From positions 1-48,816 of the forward strand of contig JAEWPH010000098.1 of the NCBI GenBank assembly GCA_023460715.1: a stretch of DNA of 48,816 bases, written 5' to 3'. The notes under the pieces were generated by a model. The model was not told the DNA's origin and did no database searches. It worked only from the letters and a program-made list of their open reading frames with translations. Positions 18,500 through 29,502 of the stretch are shown here, piece after piece (position 1 is the stretch's first letter; the number at the start of each line of letters is the position of its first letter). Position numbers and translations under genes: made by a program. Source of the DNA: Pseudomonadota bacterium (GTDB lineage: Bacteria > Pseudomonadota > Gammaproteobacteria > Burkholderiales > Burkholderiaceae_C).

Positions 18500-21400
18500 A
18501 TGTTTGTTCACCTGCGCCTGCACACCGAATTCTCCGTCGTCGACGGGACCACGCGTATCGACGAGGTCGCCAAGGCGGCGGCCAAGGATGGCCAGCCTGC
18601 GCTGGCGATCACCGACCTCAACAACCTCTTCGGCGCCATCAAGTTCTACAAGGAAGCCCGCGGCAAGGGGGTCAAGCCCGTTCTGGGTGCCGAGGTGAAT
18701 GTGGCCATGCCAGACGCCGCGCCGGCCCGCATGCTGCTGCTGGTCCAGAACAAGCAGGGCTATCTCAACCTTTGTGAATTGCTGGCACGCGCCTGGACGC
18801 GCAACGTCGTCAAGAATGTCCCGGTCTGCACCCGCGAGTGGTTGCGTGAGCTGCAGGAAGGCCTGATCGCGCTGGCGGGCGCGCAGGCGGGGCCGGTGGG
18901 GCAGTTGCTGATGCGGGGTGACGATACCGGCGCCGCCGCGGGTGCGCTGGAGTTCGCCGGTATCTTTCCCCACCGCTTCTATCTCGAAATCCAGCGGGCC
19001 GGTCGTGCCGATGACGAGGCGCATGTGGTGGCCGCGGTGCAACTGGCGGCCCGCCTGCAATTGCCGGTGGTGGCCACGCATCCCATCCAGTTCGCCACGC
19101 CCGACGACTACGAGGCGCACGAAGCCCGCATCTGCATTGCTGAGGGCGAGATCCTGGGCAACCAGCGGCGGGTGCGCAAGTTCACCCGCGAGCAGTACTT
19201 CAAGAACAGCGCCCAGATGGAGGCGCTGTTCGCCGATGTGCCATCGGCCATCGCCAACACGCTGGAAATCGCCAAGCGCTGCAACCTGACCCTGGTGCTC
19301 GGCAAGCCCCGCTTGCCGGAATTTCCCACGCCCAACGGCATGGCTCCGGAAGAGTACTTCCGCTATGCGTCTTTCGAGGGGCTGGAAGAGCGGCTCAAGC
19401 ACCTGTTCCCCAACGAAGCCCAGCGTGACAAGGAGCGCCCCCGGTACGTGGAGCGGCTGGAGTTCGAACTGGGCACCATCCTCAAGATGGGCTTCCCCGG
19501 CTACTTCCTGATCGTGGGCGACTTCATTCAGTGGGCGAAGGAGAACGGCTGCCCTGTCGGGCCGGGACGGGGGTCCGGTGCCGGCTCGCTGGTGGCCTAC
19601 GCGCTCAAGATCACCGACCTGGACCCGCTGCAGTACAACCTGCTGTTCGAACGCTTCCTGAATCCCGAGCGGGTGTCCATGCCCGACTTCGACATCGACT
19701 TCTGCCAGTCCAACCGCGACCGTGTGATCGATTATGTGAAGGACAAGTACGGCAAGAACGCCGTGAGCCAGATCGCCACCTTCGGAACCATGGCCGCCAA
19801 GGCCGCGATCCGCGACGTGGGCCGTGTCATGGACATGAGCTACACGTTCTGCGACGGCATTTCCAAGCTTGTGCCCGGCAAGCCCGGCATGTCCTACACG
19901 CTCGCGTACCCGCCGGAGGTGAAGAAGGAGGGCGACAAGAACAACTACGCGCTGGAACTGGAGCCCATGCTCTACGAGCGGGTGCGCAAGGAAGAGGACG
20001 TCAAGACCGTCATCGAGATGGCGCAGAAGCTCGAAGGCATGACACGCAACATCGGCATGCACGCCGGTGGCGTGCTGATCGCTCCGGGCAAGCTCACCGA
20101 TTTCTGCCCGCTCTACCAGCAGCCAGGCAGCGAATCGGCGGTGAGCCAGTACGACAAGGACGATGTGGAAGCCATCGGCCTGGTGAAGTTCGACTTCTTG
20201 GGCCTGGCCACGCTGACGATCCTGGAGATCGCCCGCGAGTTCATCATGAAGCGCCACAAGGGCCAGGAGAACTTCGCGTTCGAAAACATCCCGCTGGATG
20301 ACGCCCGCACCTACCAGTTGTTCTCCGACGGCAAGACGGAAGCCGTGTTCCAGTTTGAAAGCCGCGGCATGCAGGGCATGCTGAAGGAAGCGCGTCCGAG
20401 CCGCCTCGAAGACCTGATCGCCCTGAACGCGCTCTACCGCCCGGGCCCGATGGACCTGATCCCCACGTTCGTGAACCGCAAGCACGGCAAGGAGCCGGTG
20501 GAGTATCCGCACCCCCTGGTGGAGCCGGTGCTGGCCGAAACCTACGGGATCATGGTGTACCAGGAGCAGGTGATGCAGACCGCCCAGGTGCTGGGCGGCT
20601 ACAGCCTCGGCGGTGCCGACATGCTGCGCCGGGCCATGGGCAAGAAAAAGGCCGAGGAGATGGCCGAGCACCGTGAGATCTTCCGCAAGGGAGCGGCCGA
20701 AAAAGGCATCGATCAGGACAAGGCCGACGAAGTGTTCGACCTGATGGAGAAGTTCGCGGGCTACGGCTTCAACAAGTCGCACGCCGCTGCGTACTCCCTG
20801 CTGGCCTACCACACGGGCTGGCTGAAGGTGCATTACACGGCCGAGTTCTATTGCGCGAACATGACCGTGGAAATGGACGACACCGACAAGCTCAAGGTGC
20901 TCTACGAAGATGCGGTCAAGCACTTCGGCATGACCTTCGAGCCGCCGGATGTCAACCGCGGCGTTTACCGCTTCGAACCCGTGACCGACAAGGTCATCCG
21001 CTACGGCCTGGGCGCCGTCAAGGGCACAGGACAGCAGGCCATCGAAGCCATGATCGCCGCCCGCGAGGGCCGGGGCGAGGGCCCGCAGGGCGGCACCGTG
21101 GGGCCGTTCAAGAGCCTGTTCGACTTCTGCGTGCGGGTGGACAAGCAGCGCATGAACAAGCGCACGGTGGAGGCCCTCATCAAGGCTGGAGCGTTCGACG
21201 CTATCCACATGAACCGCGCCGCGCTGGTCGCTTCCATCGACCGGGCCTTCGAGTTCGCGGCTGCGACGCTGGCGAACGCCAACCAGGGCGGGCTGTTCGA
21301 CATGATGGGCGAGGATGCCCACGGATCGAGCACGCAGGAGCCCGATCTGGTCGAGGTGGCGCCGTGGGGCATCAAGGAGCGCCTGACGCAGGAGAAGACG

Positions 21401-22042
21401 GCCGTGGGCTTCTATCTGTCGGGCCACCTGTTCGACGAGGTGGAGAAAGAGGTGCGCCGCTTCGTGCGCACCCCTATCGAGGAACTGGCCGACAGCCGGG
21501 AGCCGCAGGTCATGGCGGGCATCGTCAGCGACTTTCGCGTCATCAATGGCCAGCGGGGCCGGCTGGCGCTGTTCAAACTGGACGACAAGACCCGCACGAT
21601 CGAGGCCTCTGCGGACGAGGCGGTGCTGAACGCGAACCGCGACGTGCTCAAAGACGACGAGTTCGTCGTCCTCAACGGGCGCCTGCAGCTGGACCACTTC
21701 AGCGGTGGCCTCCGTGTCAAGGTGCTGCAAGCCTGGGGTCTGGCAGGGGCCCGGGCAAAATATGGACGGTATCTGCAGGTGCTGGTCGGCGACGCCGTGC
21801 CCGATGTCACCCGTCTGGTGAAGGAGTTTCCTCCCCTGCGCGAAGACACGGAGCACGGAGAGACGCTGGTCCACGGCCTGCGCGTGCGCATGGGCGTGAA
21901 ATGCAAGGCAGAGCACGGCGCTGCAGTGGCCGAGTTGCAACTGGGGGAAGCGAGTCGGTTCTTCCCGTCAGATGCGGCCCTGGCGGCGTGGGGCGCACAG
22001 GCCGGGAGCGGTGCGGTCAGCGTCATCTACGACGCCGGCTGA
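18500..22042 (+). CDS. dnaE: DNA polymerase III subunit alpha
   Basis: This is the catalytic alpha subunit of the replicative DNA polymerase III holoenzyme (C-family polymerase), 1180 aa, close to the family norm. The N-terminal PHP domain opens with [16 protein letters not shown]. The polymerase domain holds [19 protein letters not shown] and the catalytic aspartates in PDFDIDF (near residues 395-401) and KFDFLGL (near 563-569). The tandem helix-hairpin-helix region and an OB fold (about residue 1005 on, [11 protein letters not shown]) follow toward the C-terminus. The start codon has no ribosome binding site and is preceded by a -10-like TACAAT. It is divergent from bamD and lies 100 bp ahead of clpS. 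Confidence 0.98.
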   Translation: MFVHLRLHTEFSVVDGTTRIDEVAKAAAKDGQPALAITDLNNLFGAIKFYKEARGKGVKPVLGAEVNVAMPDAAPARMLLLVQNKQGYLNLCELLARAWTRNVVKNVPVCTREWLRELQEGLIALAGAQAGPVGQLLMRGDDTGAAAGALEFAGIFPHRFYLEIQRAGRADDEAHVVAAVQLAARLQLPVVATHPIQFATPDDYEAHEARICIAEGEILGNQRRVRKFTREQYFKNSAQMEALFADVPSAIANTLEIAKRCNLTLVLGKPRLPEFPTPNGMAPEEYFRYASFEGLEERLKHLFPNEAQRDKERPRYVERLEFELGTILKMGFPGYFLIVGDFIQWAKENGCPVGPGRGSGAGSLVAYALKITDLDPLQYNLLFERFLNPERVSMPDFDIDFCQSNRDRVIDYVKDKYGKNAVSQIATFGTMAAKAAIRDVGRVMDMSYTFCDGISKLVPGKPGMSYTLAYPPEVKKEGDKNNYALELEPMLYERVRKEEDVKTVIEMAQKLEGMTRNIGMHAGGVLIAPGKLTDFCPLYQQPGSESAVSQYDKDDVEAIGLVKFDFLGLATLTILEIAREFIMKRHKGQENFAFENIPLDDARTYQLFSDGKTEAVFQFESRGMQGMLKEARPSRLEDLIALNALYRPGPMDLIPTFVNRKHGKEPVEYPHPLVEPVLAETYGIMVYQEQVMQTAQVLGGYSLGGADMLRRAMGKKKAEEMAEHREIFRKGAAEKGIDQDKADEVFDLMEKFAGYGFNKSHAAAYSLLAYHTGWLKVHYTAEFYCANMTVEMDDTDKLKVLYEDAVKHFGMTFEPPDVNRGVYRFEPVTDKVIRYGLGAVKGTGQQAIEAMIAAREGRGEGPQGGTVGPFKSLFDFCVRVDKQRMNKRTVEALIKAGAFDAIHMNRAALVASIDRAFEFAAATLANANQGGLFDMMGEDAHGSSTQEPDLVEVAPWGIKERLTQEKTAVGFYLSGHLFDEVEKEVRRFVRTPIEELADSREPQVMAGIVSDFRVINGQRGRLALFKLDDKTRTIEASADEAVLNANRDVLKDDEFVVLNGRLQLDHFSGGLRVKVLQAWGLAGARAKYGRYLQVLVGDAVPDVTRLVKEFPPLREDTEHGETLVHGLRVRMGVKCKAEHGAAVAELQLGEASRFFPSDAALAAWGAQAGSGAVSVIYDAG

Positions 22043-22129
22043 GCCGCGTTGCGCGCGATCGTCACCCCGGCTTGAAAAATGGGCGTGCAACACCAGATTC
22101 ATCAAGCCACACCGATCGGCTGCGCTCGC

Positions 22130-22135
22130 TAGAAT
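22130..22135 (+). promoter_or_regulatory. Candidate -10 element, possible leaderless clpS transcript
   Basis: TAGAAT (5 of 6 to consensus) ends 7 nt before the ATG at 22143, with no Shine-Dalgarno sequence. The alternative ATG at 22134 overlaps this hexamer, which favours 22143 as the true start if the promoter is real. Confidence 0.4.
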
Positions 22136-22142
22136 GAAATTC

Positions 22143-22502
22143 ATGGCAACCAAACCACCGTCCCCTCCCCCGACGCCTCCCTCCCGTGCGCCTGCGCGGG
22201 ACGACGGCGATTCGGTCGTGATGGAGCGGCGTCCGCAGAAAACGCAGCCGCCGCAGATGTACCAGGTGGTGATGCTGAACGACGACTACACCCCGATGGA
22301 GTTCGTGATCGTCGTGCTGCAGGAGTTTTTCAGCAAGGACCGCGAAGCGGCCACGCAGATCATGCTCAAGATCCACCTGGACGGCAAAGGCGTCTGCGGG
22401 GTGTATACCCGCGACGTGGCCGCTACCAAGGTCGAACAGGTCCTGGATGCCGCCCTCAAGGCCGGCCACCCGCTGCAATGCGTGAGTGAGCCTGTTGAAT
22501 AA
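22143..22502 (+). CDS. clpS: ATP-dependent Clp protease adaptor ClpS
   Basis: ClpS is the N-end-rule adaptor that delivers proteins with destabilising N-terminal residues to ClpAP. The 119-aa protein has a disordered Pro-rich N-terminal extension (residues 1-35), then the conserved core beginning [20 protein letters not shown], which contains the NDDYT and MEFV residues of the substrate-binding pocket. [16 protein letters not shown] and the ClpA-contacting helix follow. Two starts are possible: ATG at 22143 (chosen) or 22134, which would add MKF. clpA begins 58 bp downstream, the usual clpS-clpA pair. Confidence 0.95.
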   Translation: MATKPPSPPPTPPSRAPARDDGDSVVMERRPQKTQPPQMYQVVMLNDDYTPMEFVIVVLQEFFSKDREAATQIMLKIHLDGKGVCGVYTRDVAATKVEQVLDAALKAGHPLQCVSEPVE

Positions 22503-22560
22503 GTGGCTATCGGCCTCGATCTACAGTCAATCAATTCCCAGCAAGCACAAAGGAGTTCAC

Positions 22561-24909
22561 ATGATTGCTCAGGAACTGGAAGTCAGCTTGCACATGGCCT
22601 TCGTAGAGGCCCGTCAGCAGCGCCACGAATTCATCACCGTGGAACACCTCCTGCTGGCTCTGCTGGACAACCCCAGCGCAGCCGAAGTGCTGCGCGCATG
22701 CTCGGCCAATGTCGATGATCTGCGTTCGTCGCTGACGAATTTCATCAAGGACAACACCCCCCAGGTCGCCGGCAACGACGAGGTGGATACGCAACCCACG
22801 CTGGGTTTCCAGCGTGTGATCCAGCGCGCCATCATGCACGTGCAGTCCACCGGCAACGGCAAGAAGGAAGTCACCGGTGCCAATGTGCTGGTTGCGATCT
22901 TCGGTGAGAAGGACTCGCATGCCGTGTACTACCTCCACCAGCAGGGGGTGACCCGGCTCGATGTGGTGAACTTCATTGCCCACGGCATCAAGAAGGGCGA
23001 GCCACCGGAGCCCGCCAAGGCAGAAGGCCAGGCGGATGGCGAAGAGGGCGGTGGTGGCGAGCGCAATGAAAAGGCATCGCCGCTGGAGCAGTACACGCAG
23101 AACCTGAACCAGGCGGCCAAGGATGGAAAGATCGATCCGCTGATCGGCCGCCATTACGAGGTCGAGCGCACGATCCAGATCCTGTGCCGTCGCCGCAAGA
23201 ACAACCCGCTGCTGGTGGGCGAAGCTGGCGTGGGCAAGACCGCGATCGCGGAGGGTCTCGCCTGGCGCATCACCCAAGGCGATGTGCCCGAAATCCTGTC
23301 AGAAGCCACGGTGTACTCACTGGATATGGGCGCGCTGCTGGCCGGCACCAAGTACCGCGGTGACTTCGAGCAGCGCCTGAAGGGAGTGCTCAAGTCGCTC
23401 AAGGACAAGCCCCATGCGGTGCTCTTCATCGACGAGATCCACACGCTGATCGGCGCCGGTGCGGCATCGGGCGGCACCCTGGACGCCTCCAATCTGCTCA
23501 AGCCGGCGCTGTCCAGCGGCCAGCTCAAGTGCATCGGCGCCACGACCTTCACCGAGTACCGCGGCATCTTCGAGAAGGACGCGGCCCTGTCGCGGCGCTT
23601 CCAGAAGGTGGATGTGGTCGAGCCCACGGTGGCGGAGACGGTGGACATTCTCAAGGGGCTCAAGAGCCGCTTCGAGGAGCACCACAGCGTGAAGTACGCC
23701 ACTGCGGCCCTGCAGGCGGCGGCGGAACTGTCCGCCAAGTACATCAACGATCGGCACCTGCCCGACAAGGCGATCGATGTGATCGACGAGGCCGGCGCTG
23801 CCCAGCGTATCCTGGTGGCCAGCAAGCGCAAGAAGACCATCGGCAAGGCCGAGATCGAGGAAATCGTCGCGAAGATCGCCCGCATTCCGCCCGCGAACGT
23901 CTCCAACGATGACCGCAGCAAGCTGCAGACCATCGAGCGCGACCTCAAGAGCGTGGTGTTCGGACAGGACAAGGCGCTCGAAGTACTGGCGTCCGCCGTC
24001 AAGATGGCGCGCTCGGGCCTGGGCAAGGGTGACAAGCCGATCGGCTCGTTCCTCTTCAGCGGCCCGACCGGCGTCGGCAAGACGGAAGCAGCCAAGCAGC
24101 TGGCCTATATCCTGGGCATCGAACTGATCCGCTTCGACATGTCGGAGTACATGGAGCGCCACGCCGTAAGCCGCCTGATCGGGGCTCCCCCCGGCTATGT
24201 GGGGTTCGACCAGGGCGGGCTGCTGACCGAGGCCGTCACCAAGAAGCCGCACGCGGTGCTGCTGCTCGACGAAATCGAGAAGGCGCATCCGGACATCTTC
24301 AACGTGCTGCTGCAGGTGATGGACCACGGCACGCTGACCGACAACAACGGACGCAAGGCCGACTTCCGCAACGTCATCATCGTCATGACGACCAACGCGG
24401 GTGCCGAGACCATGAACAAGGCCACCATCGGGTTCACCAACCCGCGGCAGGCCGGCGACGAGATGGCCGACATCAAGCGCCTGTTCACGCCCGAGTTCCG
24501 TAACCGCCTGGACGCCATCGTCAACTTCAAGCCGCTGGACGAGCAGATCATCCTGCGGGTGGTCGACAAGTTCCTGTTGCAGCTGGAGACCCAGCTGGCC
24601 GAGAAGAAGGTGGAGGTCACGTTCACCGATGCGCTGCGCAAGCACCTGGCGAAGAAGGGCTTCGATCCTCTGATGGGCGCCCGTCCGATGCAACGCCTGA
24701 TCCAGGACATGATCCGGCGTGCGCTGGCCGACGAACTGTTGTTCGGTCGCCTGACAGAAGGGGGGCGCCTGACGGTCGACATCGAGACGAAGAAGGACGA
24801 CAAGGGCGTGGAAAACAGCGACGTGCAACTGGACATCCAGCCTTTGCCGAAGAAGGAGCGCTCGCCGAAGTCAGAGCCTGCAGAGCCGGAGGAAGCCACG
24901 GCGGACTGA
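22561..24909 (+). CDS. clpA: ATP-dependent Clp protease ATP-binding subunit ClpA
   Basis: ClpA is the AAA+ unfoldase that feeds proteins into the ClpP peptidase. The 782-aa protein has the double Clp N-domain (residues 1-150), first AAA+ module with GEAGVGKT near 220 and VLFIDEIHT near 290, and second AAA+ module with GPTGVGKT near 501 and [14 protein letters not shown] Glu/Pro-rich tail ends the protein. The start at 22561 follows a strong AAAGGAG; an upstream in-frame ATG overlapping clpS has no such site. A strong intrinsic terminator lies 27 bp after the stop, so the clpS-clpA transcript ends there. Confidence 0.97.
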   Translation: MIAQELEVSLHMAFVEARQQRHEFITVEHLLLALLDNPSAAEVLRACSANVDDLRSSLTNFIKDNTPQVAGNDEVDTQPTLGFQRVIQRAIMHVQSTGNGKKEVTGANVLVAIFGEKDSHAVYYLHQQGVTRLDVVNFIAHGIKKGEPPEPAKAEGQADGEEGGGGERNEKASPLEQYTQNLNQAAKDGKIDPLIGRHYEVERTIQILCRRRKNNPLLVGEAGVGKTAIAEGLAWRITQGDVPEILSEATVYSLDMGALLAGTKYRGDFEQRLKGVLKSLKDKPHAVLFIDEIHTLIGAGAASGGTLDASNLLKPALSSGQLKCIGATTFTEYRGIFEKDAALSRRFQKVDVVEPTVAETVDILKGLKSRFEEHHSVKYATAALQAAAELSAKYINDRHLPDKAIDVIDEAGAAQRILVASKRKKTIGKAEIEEIVAKIARIPPANVSNDDRSKLQTIERDLKSVVFGQDKALEVLASAVKMARSGLGKGDKPIGSFLFSGPTGVGKTEAAKQLAYILGIELIRFDMSEYMERHAVSRLIGAPPGYVGFDQGGLLTEAVTKKPHAVLLLDEIEKAHPDIFNVLLQVMDHGTLTDNNGRKADFRNVIIVMTTNAGAETMNKATIGFTNPRQAGDEMADIKRLFTPEFRNRLDAIVNFKPLDEQIILRVVDKFLLQLETQLAEKKVEVTFTDALRKHLAKKGFDPLMGARPMQRLIQDMIRRALADELLFGRLTEGGRLTVDIETKKDDKGVENSDVQLDIQPLPKKERSPKSEPAEPEEATAD

Positions 24910-24935
24910 CGTAACGCAGAGCCTGCACAGGCGCG

Positions 24936-24972
24936 AGGCCAGCCATTGTTGCGATGGCTGGCCTTTTTCTTT
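24936..24972 (+). terminator. Intrinsic terminator of clpS-clpA
   Basis: A perfect 11-bp stem is formed by AGGCCAGCCAT (24936-24946) and ATGGCTGGCCT (24954-24964), with a 7-nt loop. It is followed by TTTTTCTTT. This is the clearest rho-independent terminator in the window. Confidence 0.92.
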
Positions 24973-25126
24973 GCACGCCGCCAGCGCGTGTCCTACAGGG
25001 CGTGATCCCAGTGAATGGTGCAATCAGGGGCCAGCCGGTAGCCGGGGCAAGTGTCCCTGCTATCCCATCACCCTTGGGGCCTGCGAGCAGGTGCCTGGAC
25101 AGTCCCCACCCACCGAGGAGCGCCAG

Positions 25127-25384
25127 ATGATCACGACCGACCCCACTATGACCAACCTGTTCCTCCAGTTGGGCCTGGAGGAGGGCGACCAATCCATCGC
25201 CGACTTCATCCGTACTCACCAACTCCCGACCGACGTGTCCTTGGGAGATGCGCCATTCTGGAGTGATGCCCAGCGACAGTTTCTTGTCGAGCAGCTCAAG
25301 GCCGACGCGCCGTGGGCCCTCGTGGTGGACCAATTGAGCAAGGCACTCCACGCAGACGCGGTAGAGCGCGCTACCGCGTCGTGA
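25127..25384 (+). CDS. DUF2789 family small protein
   Basis: This is an 85-aa cytoplasmic protein that I recognise as DUF2789. It has the family pattern of a short leader, NLFLQLGLEEGDQSIADFI, then LPTDVSLGDAPFWSDAQRQFL and a C-terminal WALVVDQLSKAL helix. The function of the family is unknown. The ATG at 25127 has a strong GAGGAG 6 nt upstream, which decides it against a longer frame beginning near 24971. It stands alone between the clpA terminator and the convergent transglycosylase gene. Confidence 0.85.
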   Translation: MITTDPTMTNLFLQLGLEEGDQSIADFIRTHQLPTDVSLGDAPFWSDAQRQFLVEQLKADAPWALVVDQLSKALHADAVERATAS

Positions 25385-25461
25385 CCTGATGAGCGCGCTG
25401 ATGGGGAGGAGGGCAGCCTCCGCGATCGAGAAGCGACCGCTTCCGCTGCACCGCATTCACG

Positions 25462-26877
25462 TCAGCGACTAGGAGGTTCATTGGACGCCCGCTCAGGCGT
25501 GGCTGGGCCGGTGACAGGCGTGTCAGAAGCAGACCCGCTTAGGCGGTCCAACAGGTCTTTGCTCGGGTAGCCGTCGGCGATCCACCCTTGGCTCTGCTGG
25601 TAACGCCGCAGTCCGGCCCGGGTGGCGGGGCCCATGACGCCATCCGGCGTGCCTGCGTCGAAGCCTTGTGCATTCAATAGCGTCTGGAGGCTCTGCACCT
25701 CGGCGCGCGAAAGCGGCTGGAGCTCGCGTGGCCACGGGGCCTGGACGCCAGGCCCGCCGTCGATCTGTTGCGCAAGCAAGGCGACGCCCAGTGCGTAGTT
25801 CACCGCATTGTTGTAGCGCAGCAGTATGCGGAAGTTGTGGCCGACCAGGAAAGCAGGACCGCTCGCGCCCGCCGGCGTGATCACCGCGGCACTGTCCAAT
25901 ACCGGCAGGGCCTGGCCGCTCGCGGCGGTGACCCCCTCGGCTGCCCATTGGGCCGTGGTTTGCCGTTGGGTGAGCTCCGCGCGCGCGTAGTCGAATCCGG
26001 CCGGCAGGCGGACCTCTGTGCCCCAGGGCTCTCCGGCGCGCCAGCCTTCACCTGCGAGGAAGGCCGCCGTGGACGCCGTCACGTCGGGAATGCTGCCCCA
26101 GATGTCACGGTGGCCATCTCCGTCAGCGTCGACCGCATGTGCCAGAAAAACCGACGGGAGGAACTGGGTGTGGCCCATGGCACCGGCCCAGGAGCCAATC
26201 ATGCGGTCGGGTGCGATGTCGCCTGCCTGAAGGATGCGCAGCGCCGCCATCAGCTCGCTACGCGCCCACGCGCTGCGGCGGCCCTCGAAGCCGAGCGTGG
26301 CGAGGGCATCCACCGCCCGGAAGGTGCCGAAGTTGCTGCCGTAGTTGCTTTCCATGCCCCAGATAGCGGTGATGACGCTGGCCGGTACCCCGTAGCGCGA
26401 GGAGGCCGCGGCCAGCGCAGCGCGCTCGTCCGAGAGCTTGCGTCTGCCGGCGGCGATGCGCTGCGCGGAGATGGCCGAGTCCAGATACGCCCAGGGGGGA
26501 CGGGTGAACTCCGGCTGGGCGCGGTCCAGTTCGATTACGCGGGGCTGAAGGCGGGCGTTGCTCAGCGCGGATCGCACGACCTCGGGGGCGATGCCCTGCG
26601 CTTCCGCGTCCTTGGCGAAGGCGGCGAGCCACGCGGCAAAGCCTGCCTGCTCTGCGTCTGCCGTCCCGTTCTCCGCGGCGACAGGGCTGCTGCGGGTGCC
26701 TGGGGCGGTGTCTTGCGCAGAAGCCGTGGGGACGGGCACCGGCGAGGGGGCGACGCTGGCGCTGGGTGGCGGGGCCGACGCGCAGGCCGCCAGCAGGGCC
26801 GCAGCGAGTGTGCTGCCCGTCCAACGGGTCAGAGGAGAAAACCGCGGCTTATGGGAGTGGTTCGTGGTCAAAGGCAT
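25462..26877 (-). CDS. Lytic murein transglycosylase lipoprotein (MltB-like) with peptidoglycan-binding domain
   Basis: This 471-aa enzyme is predicted to cleave peptidoglycan glycan strands, forming 1,6-anhydro-muramic ends, while anchored in the outer membrane. The signal peptide ends in the lipobox LLAAC (lipidated Cys about residue 32). A low-complexity Pro/Ala/Ser linker follows. The SLT_2/MltB catalytic domain (about 75-365) has the catalytic Glu176 in AIWGMESNYGSNFGT and the family segments IGSWAGAMGHTQFLPS and DADGDGHRDIWGS. A C-terminal PG_binding_1 domain (about 390-450) has VMGPATRAGLRRYQ. It is divergent from sbcB across 61 bp. Confidence 0.93.
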   Translation of the reverse strand: MPLTTNHSHKPRFSPLTRWTGSTLAAALLAACASAPPPSASVAPSPVPVPTASAQDTAPGTRSSPVAAENGTADAEQAGFAAWLAAFAKDAEAQGIAPEVVRSALSNARLQPRVIELDRAQPEFTRPPWAYLDSAISAQRIAAGRRKLSDERAALAAASSRYGVPASVITAIWGMESNYGSNFGTFRAVDALATLGFEGRRSAWARSELMAALRILQAGDIAPDRMIGSWAGAMGHTQFLPSVFLAHAVDADGDGHRDIWGSIPDVTASTAAFLAGEGWRAGEPWGTEVRLPAGFDYARAELTQRQTTAQWAAEGVTAASGQALPVLDSAAVITPAGASGPAFLVGHNFRILLRYNNAVNYALGVALLAQQIDGGPGVQAPWPRELQPLSRAEVQSLQTLLNAQGFDAGTPDGVMGPATRAGLRRYQQSQGWIADGYPSKDLLDRLSGSASDTPVTGPATPERASNEPPSR

Positions 26878-26938
26878 GCCTCATTGTCCTGCCTGCCGGC
26901 ATACTTGCGGCTTCTGTGTTTCCGGCTGTAGCGATTCC

Positions 26939-28378
26939 ATGCACACCTTCCTCTGGCACGACTACGAGACTTTCGGCGCCAACACCCGACGTGACCGTCC
27001 TGCCCAGTTCGCGGGAATTCGTACCGACGCTGAGCTCAACGAGATTGGTGAGCCACTGATGATCTATTGCCAGCCGGCGCCAGACTATCTGCCCGACCCG
27101 CAGTCCTGCCTGATCACGGGTATCACGCCGCAGCTGTGCCTGGAGCGCGGGCTTCCCGAGCATGCCTTCGCGGCCCGCATCGAGGCGGAGTTCGCGCAGC
27201 CCGCCACCATTGGTGTGGGCTACAACACCATCCGGTTCGATGACGAGATCACGCGCTTCATGTTCTGGCGCAACCTGATGGACCCTTACGCCCGTGAGTG
27301 GCAGAACCAGTGTGGTCGCTGGGACCTCCTGGACGTCGTCCGCATGACGTATGCACTGCGGCCGGAGGGCATCGAGTGGCCCCGCAAGGAAGATGGATCG
27401 CCCAGCTTCCGGCTGGAAGACCTGAGCCGGGCCAACGGCCTGGCGCACGACGCCGCGCACGATGCGCTGTCGGATGTCCGTGCCACGATCGCGCTCGCGC
27501 GGCTGATCCGCCAGTGCCAGCCGCGGCTGTTCGAGTTCGCTCTCGGACTGCACAAGAAGGACCGCGTCGCGGCGGAACTGCGGTTGCCTACGACCCAGGA
27601 GGGCACGCGGCCGTTCCTGCATGTGTCGGGCATGTTCCCCGCCGAACGCGGCTGCCTGGGGATCATGTGGCCCCTGGCCAGCCACCCGACCAACAAGAAC
27701 GAACTCATTGCGTGGGATCTGGCCCACGATCCGTCCGAATTGGCCCTGCTGGATGCGGAAACGGCCCGCCTGCGCATGTTCACGCGGTCGAGCGATCTGC
27801 CCGACGGCGTGACCCGGCTGCCCATCAAAACGGTGCATCTGAACAAGTCGCCCATGGTGGTGGGCAACGTCAACACGCTCACGGCGCAGACATCGCAACG
27901 GTGGTGCATCGATCTGGAGGCCGCTGCGGCGCATGCCGAGGCCGCACGGGCGCTGCCGGATCTGAGCGAACTCTGGAAGGCCGTGTTCTCACGCCCGCAG
28001 GAGGGTGGCGCGACCGATGTGGACCAGGATCTCTACGGCGGGTTCGTCGGCAACGAGGATCGGCGCCGGCTGAACCGGCTGCGTGCGTTGCCGCCCGAGG
28101 AACTGGCCCAGGAGCGCACGGGTTTCGACGATGAGCGCCTTGCCGAACTGGTCTGGCGCTACCGCGCCCGCAACTTTCCGCACACACTCGACGAGGCTGA
28201 TCAGGAGCGCTGGGAGCAGCACCGCGTGGCGTGCCTGATGGAGGGGCAAGGCGGGGCGCTCACCTTCGACGAACTGTTCGCCCGGCTGGATGAACTCGGC
28301 GCAGAGGCCGATGAGCGCGCTGAGGGCATCCTGGGCGCACTCTACGATTACGCCGAAAGCATCGCTCCCGCGATGTGA
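26939..28378 (+). CDS. sbcB: Exodeoxyribonuclease I
   Basis: ExoI is a single-strand-specific 3'-5' DNA exonuclease used in mismatch repair and recombination. The 479-aa length matches E. coli ExoI (475). The DEDDh nuclease fold begins at once with HDYETFG (Asp8 and Glu10), has GVGYNTIRFDDEITR in the middle, and completes the active site with HDALSDVRAT. The ExoI SH3-like and C-terminal helical domains follow. I chose the ATG at 26939 because the conserved domain starts right behind it; no clear ribosome binding site is visible. A sirtuin gene follows after only 13 bp. Confidence 0.95.
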   Translation: MHTFLWHDYETFGANTRRDRPAQFAGIRTDAELNEIGEPLMIYCQPAPDYLPDPQSCLITGITPQLCLERGLPEHAFAARIEAEFAQPATIGVGYNTIRFDDEITRFMFWRNLMDPYAREWQNQCGRWDLLDVVRMTYALRPEGIEWPRKEDGSPSFRLEDLSRANGLAHDAAHDALSDVRATIALARLIRQCQPRLFEFALGLHKKDRVAAELRLPTTQEGTRPFLHVSGMFPAERGCLGIMWPLASHPTNKNELIAWDLAHDPSELALLDAETARLRMFTRSSDLPDGVTRLPIKTVHLNKSPMVVGNVNTLTAQTSQRWCIDLEAAAAHAEAARALPDLSELWKAVFSRPQEGGATDVDQDLYGGFVGNEDRRRLNRLRALPPEELAQERTGFDDERLAELVWRYRARNFPHTLDEADQERWEQHRVACLMEGQGGALTFDELFARLDELGAEADERAEGILGALYDYAESIAPAM

Positions 28379-28391
28379 CCAAGGGTCGAGC

Positions 28392-29309
28392 ATGCCGTTG
28401 TCTGTGCCATCGCCTGTACCGCATCGCTTCACCGTGCCGGCGACCACCGAGGGCGGCGATCCGGTGGGCCTGGAGGCGCTGGTGTCTTTTGCGCTGCAGT
28501 ACCCGCGGTTGTTCGTCCTCACGGGGGCCGGGGTGAGCACGTCCTCGGGCATCCCGGACTACCGAGATGGCAACGGTGATTGGAAGCGTCCTCAGCCGGT
28601 CACCTACCAAGCCTTCATGGGAGATGTTTCCACGCGGCAGCGCTATTGGGCCCGCAGCCTCGTCGGCTGGCGGGTCATGGGCCAGGCGCAGCCGGGCCCG
28701 GCGCACCATGCGCTTGCGGCGCTGGAGCGCGCGGGCCGGGTGGAGATGCTGCTCACCCAGAATGTGGATGGGTTGCACGACGCCGCCGGGAGCCGCCGGA
28801 CGGTAGATCTTCACGGCCGGATCGACACCGTGAGGTGCATGCACTGCGAAGTGCGTTTTCCCCGCGCAGACCTGCAGGCGATGCTGCTGGAACGGAATCC
28901 CGCCTGGGGCGAGTTGCAGGCTGTGACGGCCCCGGATGGCGACGCCGATCTGGACGGGCTGGACTTTGCAGGCTTCGATGTACCGCCGTGTCCGTTCTGT
29001 GGCACGGGGCTGCTTAAGCCGGATGTCGTCTTCTTCGGGGAGAGTGTGCCCCGCGAGCGGGTGCAGTCTGCGCGGGATGCCGTGCAGCGGGCAGATGCGG
29101 TTTTGGTGGCCGGTTCGTCCTTGATGGTGTATTCCGGTTTCCGGTTCGTCCAGGCGGCAGCGGAAGCTGGCAAACCAGTGGTCGCGGTGAACCAGGGCAA
29201 GACCCGCGCTGACGATCTGCTGGCGTTCAAGCTGCACGGCGAAGTGGGTGCCGTGCTTTCTGCGCTGGTGGCGGCTTTGCCGCCCCCGCAGGTTTCGGGT
29301 GTGCGCTGA
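28392..29309 (+). CDS. Sir2-family NAD-dependent protein deacylase
   Basis: This 305-aa sirtuin is predicted to remove acyl groups from lysines using NAD+. The NAD-binding GAGVSTSSGIPDYR lies at residues 45-58, TQNVDGLH at 122-129 and the catalytic His141 in DLHGR. Zinc is bound by two Cys pairs, C149/C152 and C200/C203, with a long insert between them. GSSLMVYSGFRF completes the Rossmann fold. The pattern resembles class II (SIRT4-like) sirtuins more than short CobB. The start at 28392 has AAGGG 6 nt upstream and lies 13 bp after sbcB, so the two genes probably form one transcript. Confidence 0.92.
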   Translation: MPLSVPSPVPHRFTVPATTEGGDPVGLEALVSFALQYPRLFVLTGAGVSTSSGIPDYRDGNGDWKRPQPVTYQAFMGDVSTRQRYWARSLVGWRVMGQAQPGPAHHALAALERAGRVEMLLTQNVDGLHDAAGSRRTVDLHGRIDTVRCMHCEVRFPRADLQAMLLERNPAWGELQAVTAPDGDADLDGLDFAGFDVPPCPFCGTGLLKPDVVFFGESVPRERVQSARDAVQRADAVLVAGSSLMVYSGFRFVQAAAEAGKPVVAVNQGKTRADDLLAFKLHGEVGAVLSALVAALPPPQVSGVR

Positions 29310-29502
29310 CGCCCGGCATCGGCTGTGACCGCCGGGGCGCCCCTGGCATCACTAGTGGGGGCTTGATCACGGAAGCCGCACACCCGGTTGCGGAATGCTG
29401 CGTACCGCGCAGGCGTTTGGTGCTAAGGTCCGCCTTGCTCCTGCGCAGCGTCGCCGCCATGCATGCCGCGCAGGCCGTCACAAGATATCGCAAGGAGACG
29501 CC

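Noticed and set aside
18413..21940. Open frame of about 1175 codons antisense to dnaE
   Set aside because: Same artefact; the frame mirrors the dnaE codons and has no recognisable family or ribosome binding site.
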